Assembly (NCBI RefSeq): GCF_031127815.1
Contig: NZ_JARXHY010000017.1
Span: forward strand, 60,149-124,148
From: Pelagicoccus sp. SDUM812003
GTDB lineage: Bacteria; Verrucomicrobiota; Verrucomicrobiia; Opitutales; Opitutaceae
Reading direction: 5' to 3'
Length of the DNA stretch: 64,000 nt
The first letter of the stretch is position 1; each line of letters begins with the position of its first letter. Both the position numbers and the translations under genes were made by a program. Below are positions 45,647-53,999 of the stretch, piece after piece. The notes beneath the pieces are model-generated. The model ran no database searches. It saw only the letters and a list, made by a program, of their open reading frames with translations, and was not told where the DNA came from.

Positions 45647-46564
45647 ATGATCGTCCTCGTCGGTTCAACTGGATACGTCGGTACCTCCTTCAAAGCCCTG
45701 CTCGAAGCCAAAGGTGTCGCTTTCAAAACGCTAAGCGGTCGCGATCTCGCGAACGGTTCCAAAAAAGCCTTCGCTGATTCGCTCAAGGATCTGGGCGCCA
45801 GCTTCCTGATCAATTGCGCGGGTTACACTGGCAAGCCGAATGTCGACGCTTGCGAGCTCGACAAAGGCAATTGCCTGGACGGAAACGCTGTATTGCCTGG
45901 CGTGATACGCGAAGTGTGTTCCGACCTCTCCATTGGGTGGGGCCATGTTTCCAGTGGCTGCATCTTCGCCGACGAACGCCCTGGCGGGGGAGGGTGGAGA
46001 GAGGACGATGCTCCGAACTTCTGCTTCCGCAAGCCGCCGTGCTCTTTCTACAGCGGAACCAAGGCACTCGGCGAAGAGGTACTCGGGTGGCGTGAGGTTG
46101 AACGTGAAGGCGAGTGGCCAGCCTGGCAGCACGAGTCCGACGCGGAAGGCTATGTATGGCGTTTGCGGATACCCTTCAACGAAATCGATAACCCTCGCAA
46201 TTACCTGACCAAGGTGCAGAGCTACGCCACGTTGCTCGAAGCGCGAAATTCGCTTAGCCAACTGGAAGACTTCGTGGCAGCCTGTTTCGCCTGCGTGGAG
46301 AAAAAAGCGCCCTACGGAATTTACAACGTAACCAATCCCGGCTCCGTCACCACCTCCCAAGTGGTTGGCATCATCAAGGATCTGGGAGTGAATGAGAAGG
46401 ACTTCAAATTCTTCGAGGATGTGGAGGACTTCATGTCCAAAGCCGCTAAGACGCCGCGATCGAACTGCGTTCTGGATTCCTCAAAACTGGAGTCGGTTGG
46501 CATCGCAATGCGTCCGGTCGAGGAAGCCCTCGAATGGTCGCTCAAGAACTGGAAGAAGGCGTAG
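45647..46564 (+). CDS. RmlD-like NAD-dependent sugar-nucleotide reductase/epimerase
   Basis: The 305 residues have a Rossmann GSTGYVGTS at 6-14, INCAGYTGKPNVDACE near 55-70 and a YxxxK catalytic pair (Tyr135, Lys139 in YSGTKALGE). The pattern is that of extended short-chain dehydrogenases close to dTDP-4-dehydrorhamnose reductase. The neighbouring rfbB and rfbA support a role in making a dTDP-deoxysugar. The rfbC 3,5-epimerase is not present, so rhamnose as the end product is not proven. Confidence 0.8.
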   Translation: MIVLVGSTGYVGTSFKALLEAKGVAFKTLSGRDLANGSKKAFADSLKDLGASFLINCAGYTGKPNVDACELDKGNCLDGNAVLPGVIREVCSDLSIGWGHVSSGCIFADERPGGGGWREDDAPNFCFRKPPCSFYSGTKALGEEVLGWREVEREGEWPAWQHESDAEGYVWRLRIPFNEIDNPRNYLTKVQSYATLLEARNSLSQLEDFVAACFACVEKKAPYGIYNVTNPGSVTTSQVVGIIKDLGVNEKDFKFFEDVEDFMSKAAKTPRSNCVLDSSKLESVGIAMRPVEEALEWSLKNWKKA

Positions 46565-46569
46565 TCCTT

Positions 46570-46657
46570 AACCGCGAAAAAACGCCAAATTTCGCTAAAG
46601 CAAGTCCACTCAAATCTCAGATTCGCTCTTTCGCGTCCTTTCGCGAATTTAGCGGTT
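46570..46657. repeat. MITE-like element with inverted E arms
   Basis: The 88-bp gap element begins AACCGCGAAAA and ends ...TTTAGCGGTT. Both ends are the GCGAAA/GCTAAA-type E arm, about 30 bp each in inverted orientation, around a core of about 28 bp. The arms resemble those flanking the GxxExxY gene at 47.79 kb, so this may be an internally deleted form. Confidence 0.7.
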
Positions 46658-46675
46658 CACTAAAATTCTCCTCAC

Positions 46676-47782
46676 ATGAACTCTATCCTTGTCACTGGCG
46701 GCTGTGGTTTTATCGGCTCCAACTTCGTTCGTATTCTGCTTCGCGATGACGCTAAGCTGCTCAAGGCCTCCGGCTTCGATCGTATCGTAAATGTGGATGC
46801 GCTCACTTACGCCGGCAATCCGGCCAATCTGACCGACCTCGAATCGTCGGAGGCGTATTTGTTTTCCCATACCAGCATTCTGGATCAAGGAAAGATCGCT
46901 TCCTTGATAAAGGAAAATAGCGTTTCCGCCATCGTTCATTTTGCAGCGGAAAGCCATGTGGATCGATCGATCGACACGCCTGAGCCGTTCGTGGAAACCA
47001 ACGTTACCGGCACCTTGTGCATGCTGGAAGCGGCCCGTCACCACTGGGCTGGGCTAGAGGGGGATGCCAAAGCTGACTTCCGCTTTCTGCACGTTTCCAC
47101 TGACGAGGTGTTCGGCACCTTGAAGCCGGAGGATCCCGCGTTTTGCGAGACCACGCCTTACGCCCCAAATAGCCCTTATTCGGCCTCCAAGGCGTCTAGC
47201 GATTTTTTGGTTCGCGCCTACTATCACACCTACGGTTTTCCGGTGGTGACCACGAATTGCTCCAACAACTACGGGCCATATCAGTTCCCGGAGAAGCTGA
47301 TTCCACTGGTCACGCTGAACGCTCTCGAGGGAAAGCCGCTACCCATCTACGGCGACGGCAAGCAGATTCGCGATTGGCTTTTTGTGGAGGATCATTGCAC
47401 CGGAATCCTAGCAGCATTGCAGAAGGGAGATCTTGGTGAGACCTATTGCATCGGCGGCCGCAGCGAGATGGAAAACATCCAAATCGTGAAGCGTATTTGC
47501 GCCTTGCTGGACGAGCTCGCTCCCGTTGCGGAAAACGAAAACGCTCAGAAGGCGGGCATCGCTAAGTACGAGGATCTGATCACCTATGTTAAGGATCGTC
47601 CAGGGCACGACCGTCGCTACGCCATCAACTGCGATCGCATCGCCGCGGAATGCGACTGGAAACCCGCGGAAACCTTCGATACCGGTATCCGAAAAACCAT
47701 ACAATGGTATCTAGAGAACTTGGCTTGGTGCCAAGATATCGCCGAAAAGAAATACGCCCGCGAACGCCTCGGTAACGCTTGA
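46676..47782 (+). CDS. rfbB: dTDP-glucose 4,6-dehydratase
   Basis: The 368-residue enzyme converts dTDP-glucose to dTDP-4-keto-6-deoxyglucose. It shows the NAD-binding GGCGFIGSNF near the N-terminus, HFAAESHVDRSIDTPEPF, STDEVFG with the catalytic Asp-Glu pair, and YSASKASSD with the Tyr/Lys pair. It lies between two E-arm elements. rfbA, which supplies the substrate, follows after the mobile element, so the insertion separates what is normally an adjacent pair. Confidence 0.95.
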   Translation: MNSILVTGGCGFIGSNFVRILLRDDAKLLKASGFDRIVNVDALTYAGNPANLTDLESSEAYLFSHTSILDQGKIASLIKENSVSAIVHFAAESHVDRSIDTPEPFVETNVTGTLCMLEAARHHWAGLEGDAKADFRFLHVSTDEVFGTLKPEDPAFCETTPYAPNSPYSASKASSDFLVRAYYHTYGFPVVTTNCSNNYGPYQFPEKLIPLVTLNALEGKPLPIYGDGKQIRDWLFVEDHCTGILAALQKGDLGETYCIGGRSEMENIQIVKRICALLDELAPVAENENAQKAGIAKYEDLITYVKDRPGHDRRYAINCDRIAAECDWKPAETFDTGIRKTIQWYLENLAWCQDIAEKKYARERLGNA

Positions 47783-47791
47783 TGTCTTTCT

Positions 47792-48240
47792 AACCGCTAA
47801 AGTCGCTAAAGATCGCTAAAATGGCTGAGCTCATATTCAAAGAGGAATGCTATCAGGTGATCGGAGCTTGCTTTGAGGTTTACAAGGAAAAGGGAAGCGG
47901 GTTTCACGAGAGCGTTTATCAAGAATGCTTAGAAATGGAATTCGCTTTATCTGGCATTCCTTCCAAGCCTCAGAACCCACTAAGTTTGTCATATAAAGGT
48001 CGTCCATTGTCTCAAAAATACATACCGGACTTTCTGTGCTTTGACCTAATCATTTTAGAAATCAAGGCAGTCAAAAAGCTAACGGACGAACATCGAGCAC
48101 AAGTTCTGAACTATCTTCGAGCGACTGGGAAACCACTTGGTTTGCTAGTGAATTTTTGCTCACATCCGAAATTAGAGTGGGAGAGGATAGCCAACACACA
48201 AACTCGATCAGTTTAGCGATATTTAGCGCTTTTCGCGGTT
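47792..48240. mobile_element. Putative mobile element: GxxExxY gene between 29-bp inverted repeats
   Basis: The left end 47792-47820 (AACCGCTAAAG...CGCTAAA) and the reverse complement of the right end 48212-48240 (AACCGCGAAAA...CGCTAAA) agree at 25 of 29 positions. They enclose exactly one gene, visibly more A+T-rich than its neighbours, with no extra sequence. No target-site duplication is obvious beyond a possible TA. Similar arms occur without a gene at 46570-46657 and as single arms in many nearby gaps. Mobility is inferred from structure; no transposase is encoded. Confidence 0.65.
47821..48216 (+). CDS. GxxExxY family protein (PD-(D/E)XK nuclease-like)
   Basis: The 131-residue product carries the name motif as GFHESVY at 27-33. 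It also has a likely nuclease core: Asp70 (YIPDF), then Glu80-x-Lys82 in LEIKAVKKL, and Gln94/Tyr98 in HRAQVLNYLR, as in PD-(D/E)XK enzymes. The function of the family is not settled. The ATG directly follows the left inverted repeat, and the TAG stop is formed by bases of the right repeat (GTTTAGCG). It interrupts the dTDP-sugar genes rfbB and rfbA and has lower G+C than both, suggesting transfer. Confidence 0.88.
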   Translation: MAELIFKEECYQVIGACFEVYKEKGSGFHESVYQECLEMEFALSGIPSKPQNPLSLSYKGRPLSQKYIPDFLCFDLIILEIKAVKKLTDEHRAQVLNYLRATGKPLGLLVNFCSHPKLEWERIANTQTRSV

Positions 48241-48265
48241 ATCCATTCCACAACCCATTTTACTC

Positions 48266-49144
48266 ATGTCTACAAAACATCGCAAAGGAATCATTCTCGC
48301 CGGTGGCTCAGGCACCCGTCTTTATCCCTGCACGATCGCTGTATCCAAACAGTTGATGCCGATCTATGACAAGCCGATGATCTACTACCCGATCTCTCTG
48401 CTCATGCTCTCCGGCATACGAGAGATCCTGATCATCTCCACCCCGCAGGACACGCCGCTCTTTCAACGTCTGCTGGGCGATGGTTCCGCATTTGGTGTGA
48501 CGTTTGAATACGCCGTGCAGCCATCGCCGGACGGCTTGGCCCAAGCGTTTCTAATTGGCGAAGCGTTTTTGGATGGAGCTCCAGCCGCGTTGGTTCTCGG
48601 TGATAACCTTTTTTACGGCCACGATCTCGTGCGCACCTTGAAGGAAGCGGATGCTCGGCGTGAAGGGGCTACGATTTTCGGATACCAAGTCTCCGACCCT
48701 AAGGCCTACGGGGTGGTTGAATTCGCCAAGGATGGCAAGGTGCTCTCTATCGAGGAAAAACCAGCCGAACCGAAATCCAACTACGCCGTACCGGGATTGT
48801 ATTTTTACGATGAGCGCGTCTGCGCGTTTGCCAAGCAGATCAAGCCGTCGCCACGAGGGGAGCTCGAAATCACGGATCTGAATCGCATCTACCTGGAGAA
48901 TGACCAGTTGCATGTCGGCCTGCTGGGCCGCGGTACCGCTTGGCTGGATACAGGAACCCACGACTCCTTGATCGATGCTAGCGAATTCGTTCAGGTGATC
49001 GAAAAACGCCAAGGGCTCAAAATGGCCTGTCTGGAAGGCATCGGTTTCGAAAAGGGATGGCTGTCCCGAGAAGCCCTCGAAGAGCGAATTCTTTTCCTCG
49101 GCAAGACCGGCTACGCTACCTACCTAAAGCAAATGCTGAAGTAG
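48266..49144 (+). CDS. rfbA: Glucose-1-phosphate thymidylyltransferase
   Basis: The 292-residue enzyme joins glucose-1-phosphate and dTTP to make dTDP-glucose. GGSGTRLYP at 13-21 is the nucleotide-binding signature, followed by [31 protein letters not shown] and [16 protein letters not shown]. It supplies rfbB, from which it is separated by the GxxExxY element. It ends the dTDP-sugar group; repeat island II begins directly after its stop. Confidence 0.95.
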   Translation: MSTKHRKGIILAGGSGTRLYPCTIAVSKQLMPIYDKPMIYYPISLLMLSGIREILIISTPQDTPLFQRLLGDGSAFGVTFEYAVQPSPDGLAQAFLIGEAFLDGAPAALVLGDNLFYGHDLVRTLKEADARREGATIFGYQVSDPKAYGVVEFAKDGKVLSIEEKPAEPKSNYAVPGLYFYDERVCAFAKQIKPSPRGELEITDLNRIYLENDQLHVGLLGRGTAWLDTGTHDSLIDASEFVQVIEKRQGLKMACLEGIGFEKGWLSREALEERILFLGKTGYATYLKQMLK

Positions 49145-50165
49145 CGGTTTGACCGCGAAAGTTGCCAAGGGCGAAGAGTCCATTCTCTGCGTTCAGTGCT
49201 AAGCCTGCCGTCGCGCCGCGTCACCTGCTTGGCCGCAGGCCAACTTCCTGTAGGTCGCCGCGCCGAGGCGACAAATGGACGACGGGTCACCGCCCCGTCC
49301 TACATGATTGGCTTGAGGGTGGCGCTCGACGTCCCCGGCGAGCGTTTCAAAGAGATGGCAAACCGCAAAGAGCGCGAAGGTCTCTAAGAACAGTGGAATG
49401 GAGAAAGAAAGTCGGACGAAAGTGGTGCTAACTTTTTTGGGGGGCTGGGACCGCGAAAAACGCTAAGGCTCGCTAAAAGGTGGCGCTCGACGTCCTCGGC
49501 GAGCGTTCAAAGGCTTTTTCCAACCGCAAAGGACGCGAAGACCGCAAAGTTGTGTCGGGAAACTACCGTGTTCATTAGAATGTGCTCAAGAGAGGAATGG
49601 TTTTGCCACCAAAAGGCACGAAAAGTCGTATTTGATGTAGGTCGCCGCGCCGAGGCGACAGCAACTGACGGGTCTCCGCCCCGTCCTACATGATTGGCTT
49701 TAGGGTGGCGCTCGACGTCCCCGGCGAGCGTTTCGAAAGAGGGCAAACCGCAAAGAACGCGAAGGTCACTAAGCTGAATGAAGATGAAGCCACGTTCGTG
49801 AGAGCGCTCCCAGCCAAAGGCTAAGCCTGCCGTCGCGCCGCGACACCTACTTGGCCGCAGGCCAACCTGACCCAGAACGGGAAAAATAAGTTTCAGATTA
49901 GGCTTCCAGCGATTCGCGAGTCGGGACGCCTCGCGCCACCCAGTATCGTGAGTGAAGGTGGATCGTGGCCTCCGGACGCGATCTTGTCGCCAAAAGGCGC
50001 CAAAACACCACGCTTCCTGTAGGTCGCCGCGCCGAGGCGACAAATGGACGACGGGTCAACGCCCCGTCCTACATGATTGGCTTGAGGGTAGCGGCTGCCG
50101 ACCGGTACGACGTGACGTCGATCGCAGTCGCTTTCGCGAATTTTAGCGACTTTCGCGGTTGATTT
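49145..50165. repeat. Repeat island II (families A-E, composite)
   Basis: This 1-kb non-coding island follows rfbA. Copies: D 49196-49247; A 49249-49304, 49636-49690 and 50018-50073; B 49318-49344, 49479-49505 and 49704-49730; D 49811-49868; C 49910-49983; E arms near 49150-49180, 49450-49478 and 50131-50160. The fixed order A - about 14 bp - B recurs. The stretch 49346-49535 and the stretch 49770-50080 reappear in the same order at 54927-55115 and 55115-55425, with the material between them missing there. The small open frames in it are by-products of the repeats. Confidence 0.8.
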
Positions 50166-52016
50166 CTACTCCACTGTCACGCTCTTGGCCAAGTTGCGTG
50201 GTTTGTCGACGTCGCGTCCGAGTTCCAGAGCGATGTAGTAGCTAAGCAGCTGGAGCGGGATGGTCATCAGGACCGGACGCACGCAATCATGAGCCTTGGG
50301 CACGATGATAAGCTCGTCGGCTAGGCTTGAAGGGATTTCGTTCGAATCGGTGATGATGATCACCTTGCCATTTCGAGCTCTGACCTCCTGCACGCTGGAC
50401 AGGTTCTTCTTAAGGGTCTCGTCGTCGGGCACGATGACGATGCTGGGGCATTTTTCCGAAATAAGAGCGATGGGGCCGTGCTTCATCTCGGCTGCAGGAT
50501 AGCCTTCGGCGTGGATGTAGCTGATTTCCTTCAGCTTCAAGGCGCCCTCCAGAGCGATGGGAAACATTTCGAGGCGACCGAGGAAAAGGAAGTCGTCGTA
50601 GTGGGCAAATTTCTTGGCGATGCCTTTTATGGAGTCGGCGAGCTGAAGCGTCTGTTTCACCAAATTCGGCAGTTCCATCACCGCTTTGATCGCTTGGCAG
50701 CCGTCGGTGTAGGAGAGGTCGCGGGTGCGTCCGAGGTAGATCGAAAGCATCGCCAGAATCAGCAGCTGCGAGGTGAAGGCCTTGGTCGAGGCGACTCCGA
50801 TTTCCGGTCCGGAGTGCTGATAGATGCCTCCGTCGTTTTCGCGAGCGATGGTGGAGCCGACGTTGTTGACGATGCCGATGACGTGGTAGCCCTTTCGCTG
50901 AGCCTCGCGCTGGGCTTCCAGGGTATCGATCGTTTCGCCGCTTTGACTGATTACGATGACCAGGGTGTTCTTGTCCATCGGCGTATTGCGGTAGCGAAAT
51001 TCGCTGGCGTACTCCACCTCCACCGGGATGCGGGAGTACTTTTCGATCAGGTACTCGCCGACTAGGCCCGCATGCCAGGCGGTGCCGCAGGCCACGATTG
51101 TGATGCGGTCGATGCGTCGGATGTCTTGGCGAGAGAGATTGAGCCCGCCGAACTTGCTGATGCCTTCTCCCATGTCGAGGCGACCGCGAAACGCGTTTTC
51201 CAAGGCCGCAGGCTGATCGTAGATCTCCTTTAGCATGAAGTGCTCGAAGCCCTGCAGCTCCGCGTCCTCGTCCTTCCAGGATATGGTGCTGATCTCCGGC
51301 ACCACTTCCGCCTCCTCGATGGTGGTGATGCTGAAGTTGTCTTCAGTGAGCGTCACGATCTGGTTGTCGTCGAGGTAGACGACCTCGTTGGTACGGGCTC
51401 GGATGGCGCTGGCGTCGCTGGCCAGCATCATTTCGTTCTTACCAACGCCCAAGATAAGCGGGCTGCCTTTGCGGGCCCCGAAAAGGGTGCCGGGAAGGGA
51501 GGCGCACATGATGGCGAGGCCATAAGTGCCTTCGACGTTGGTCAGGCTGGTGAGGATGGCCTTGTAGACCGTTTTCGTGGTGATTTCCCCATCGAGCTGC
51601 TGGAGATTGTAGGCGATCAGGTTGGCGAGGATTTCCGAATCGGTCTCGCTGTAGAAGGTGACGCCCTTGGATTCGAGCGAGTTCTTCAAGGTCTGGTAGT
51701 TCTCGATCACGCCGTTGTGAACGAGATGGATCTGCTGGTCCCAGGAAACGTGCGGGTGGGTGTTGGCCTCGGTGACGCCGCCGTGAGTGGCCCAACGGGT
51801 ATGGCTGATGCCGACGCCGGCGTCTTCCTTGTCGATGGAGATGCAGGCCGCGAGATTGCTCACCTTGCCGGTTCGCTTGATCAGCTTGATGGTCCGGTCC
51901 TTCTGCCAGACGGCCATGCCTGCGGAATCGTAACCGCGATATTCAAGACGTTTCAGCCCATTGAGAAGGATGGGAGCTGCGTTATCGTTTCCGATGTAAC
52001 CGACTATTCCGCACAT
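50166..52016 (-). CDS. glmS: Glutamine-fructose-6-phosphate aminotransferase
   Basis: GlmS makes glucosamine-6-phosphate, the first step to peptidoglycan and amino-sugar precursors. The 616 residues start MCGIVGYIGND with the N-terminal nucleophile Cys2 of the glutaminase domain (to about 235). Two SIS isomerase domains follow (VACGTAWHAGLVGEYLIEKY; VVISQSGETIDT; AEGYPAAEMKHGPIALISE) and the C-terminus ends DKPRNLAKSVTVE, as in the family. It lies downstream of the PrsR-like regulator on the same strand with a 150-bp gap. No glmS ribozyme was recognised there. Confidence 0.96.
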   Translation of the reverse strand: MCGIVGYIGNDNAAPILLNGLKRLEYRGYDSAGMAVWQKDRTIKLIKRTGKVSNLAACISIDKEDAGVGISHTRWATHGGVTEANTHPHVSWDQQIHLVHNGVIENYQTLKNSLESKGVTFYSETDSEILANLIAYNLQQLDGEITTKTVYKAILTSLTNVEGTYGLAIMCASLPGTLFGARKGSPLILGVGKNEMMLASDASAIRARTNEVVYLDDNQIVTLTEDNFSITTIEEAEVVPEISTISWKDEDAELQGFEHFMLKEIYDQPAALENAFRGRLDMGEGISKFGGLNLSRQDIRRIDRITIVACGTAWHAGLVGEYLIEKYSRIPVEVEYASEFRYRNTPMDKNTLVIVISQSGETIDTLEAQREAQRKGYHVIGIVNNVGSTIARENDGGIYQHSGPEIGVASTKAFTSQLLILAMLSIYLGRTRDLSYTDGCQAIKAVMELPNLVKQTLQLADSIKGIAKKFAHYDDFLFLGRLEMFPIALEGALKLKEISYIHAEGYPAAEMKHGPIALISEKCPSIVIVPDDETLKKNLSSVQEVRARNGKVIIITDSNEIPSSLADELIIVPKAHDCVRPVLMTIPLQLLSYYIALELGRDVDKPRNLAKSVTVE

Positions 52017-52168
52017 AGTTGTGAAAATTCAAAAACTGGAAATAAGGAGCGTGGTCCGACAGGTCGTTCGCGTATCGGACTCTAGCGAAAATCCGCTTCC
52101 GCTCGTCGGGGGATCGAGCACGAAAGCGACCGACGAAGTCAACGGAAATAACGCGCAATCGCCTATCT

Positions 52169-53530
52169 CTAGCGCTTGATGCCAAGCCGGTCCAGTAGTT
52201 CGTAGAATGTGGGGCGGCTGATGCCAAGCTCTGCCGAGGCTGCGGTGATTTTGCCTTTGTGCTTGGCTAGAGCGGCTTCCACCAGCTCCTTTTCGAGGGC
52301 TTCGCGCGCTTCCTTGAGCGTTGTGCCTGCAGGGATGCGATTGGAGGAAGGAATCTGCAGGTCTTCCGGGGATACGCGGTTGCCATCGCACATGATGGCG
52401 GCTCGTCGCACGCGGTTTTGCAGTTCCCGCACGTTGCCCGACCAGGCGTAGGAGCGAATCGATTTCAGGGCCGCGGCGCTGAACGAGAGGTTTCCGTTGC
52501 CCGCTTCGGCAGCGAAGCGTTTGAGAAAGGTGGTGGCGAGGTATTCGATGTCTTCCCCACGCTCGCGCAGTGGCGGCACGTTGAGCTCCACCACCGCCAG
52601 TCTGAAGTAGAAGTCCTCGCGAAAGGATCCGTCCGCCATTCCTTTTTTCAGGTCGGCGTTGGTAGCGGCTACGATGCGAGCGTCGACCTTGATCGCCTCG
52701 CGTCCGCCGACGCGCTCGATGTAGCCCTCTTGCAGAAAGCGGAGCAACTTGACCTGAACGGAGAGGGGAACCTCGCCGATTTCGTCGAGAAACAAGGTAC
52801 CGCCCTGAGCCTGCTCGATTTTTCCAATCCGGGTGCTGTCAGCCCCGGTGAATGAGCCTTTTTCATGCCCGAAAAGCTCGCTCTCCAGAAGCGATTCCGG
52901 GATGGCGCTGCAATTGATCGGCACAAAGGGTCCGTCCGCCCGCGAGGAACGCTTGTGAATGGCGGAAGCGATCATTTCCTTTCCCGTGCCGCTTTCTCCC
53001 AAAACCATCACCGGAGCGTCGCTCGTGGCGACTTTGCGGACCAAGCCGAAAACCTTCTGCATGGGCTCGCTATTTCCCAGCATGCCCTCGAAGGCGTCTT
53101 CGTTGAGCTGCCGCTGCATTTTCACGTAGTCGCGCTCCAGCTCGGCGACATAGAAGCAGCGTTTGAGCAAAAGCTGAAGCTCGTCGGTATCGACGGGTTT
53201 GGAGAGAAAGTCGTAAGCCCCGCGTCCGATGGCTTCCAAGGCGTTCTCGCGCTCTCCTTGGCCGGAGATAATGATCACCTTGGTCTTGGGAGCGCTTTGC
53301 ACGATCTCCGCCAGCGTATTCATGCCTTCGTCGGTGAGATTCGGGCGTGGCGGCAGTCCCAGGTCGAGAAGGACCACCGAAGGCTGATGCTCTTTGAATT
53401 GTTGAAGGGCGCCTTCGCGGTTGCCCGCTTGCAGGATTTCGTAGTCGGAGCTGAGCGACCAGCGCATTTGGGTGCGGATTTCGTCGTCGTCGTCGACGAT
53501 GAGTAGCTTTGCTTTGTCAGGAGAGGCCAC
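52169..53530 (-). CDS. prsR: Sigma-54-dependent response regulator, PrsR-like
   Basis: The 453-residue NtrC-type activator has a receiver domain (phospho-acceptor Asp56 in VVLLDLGLPP), an AAA+ domain with Walker A GESGTGKE at 178-185, the sigma-54 contact loop GSFTGA at 225-230 and LFLDEIGEVPL, and a Fis-type HTH at the end (ITAASAELGISRPTFYELLD). The receiver and C-terminal details fit the PEP-CTERM-system regulators called PrsR. The PrsK-like kinase gene at 55.5 kb and the sigma-54 promoter at 63.6 kb support this. Its partner kinase is separated from it by an exosortase substrate gene and a repeat island. Confidence 0.82.
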   Translation of the reverse strand: MASPDKAKLLIVDDDDEIRTQMRWSLSSDYEILQAGNREGALQQFKEHQPSVVLLDLGLPPRPNLTDEGMNTLAEIVQSAPKTKVIIISGQGERENALEAIGRGAYDFLSKPVDTDELQLLLKRCFYVAELERDYVKMQRQLNEDAFEGMLGNSEPMQKVFGLVRKVATSDAPVMVLGESGTGKEMIASAIHKRSSRADGPFVPINCSAIPESLLESELFGHEKGSFTGADSTRIGKIEQAQGGTLFLDEIGEVPLSVQVKLLRFLQEGYIERVGGREAIKVDARIVAATNADLKKGMADGSFREDFYFRLAVVELNVPPLRERGEDIEYLATTFLKRFAAEAGNGNLSFSAAALKSIRSYAWSGNVRELQNRVRRAAIMCDGNRVSPEDLQIPSSNRIPAGTTLKEAREALEKELVEAALAKHKGKITAASAELGISRPTFYELLDRLGIKR

Positions 53531-53999
53531 AGGAGGAATTGGGTTGTCGGATTTTCTTACACTATCGTCCCAAGAAATCGGAAAATGAAGCCTTTTCTGA
53601 AAGGAAATTTAGGGAGTTTTACGCTAAAGCTGCGGGTAAAGGAAAACGAGAATTCGAGTGGAGCTATTGGCACAAGCTGCGCGCGAGTCGAGACGCCTCG
53701 CGCCACCGTCAAAGGTGGATTGTGGCCTCGGGACGCGATCAAACGCTCCCCTGAACACAGATCGCTAGGCCTGTTGGTAATGGCGTATCTGAGGGTAGCT
53801 AATAATACCAAGAGGATAGGCAAAAATACGGTTAACCGATTGACCTAGGGTGATTTCCTCCTACGGTGCGCGTTTATCAGCACTGCTTTTCTTGAGTGAG
53901 TTCAAATCTGTTACCCTTGCTCTTAAACCTGAAGCGCCTCGAGGACTCCAACCCGCGAGGCACTTCTTTTCTCCAGCAACCTCGAATCCTGTAATCCCC
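53531..53999. other. Intergenic region with one C repeat
   Basis: A C element lies at about 53680-53740 (GCGAGTCGAGACGCCTCGC hairpin, then GGTGG...GCGATC). The rest holds promoters for the divergent prsR and substrate genes; no clear sigma-54 site was found for the latter. An in-frame extension of the substrate gene to 53850 is unsupported. Confidence 0.55.

Noticed and set aside
49162..50162. Several 60-90-codon open frames in the repeat island
   Set aside because: They are G+C-rich hairpin translations (for example CRSPRRGDKWTTG) repeated in other islands, not genes.
52017..52168. glmS ribozyme upstream of glmS
   Set aside because: The gap is short and lacks the ribozyme's recognisable core; such ribozymes are known mainly from Gram-positive bacteria.
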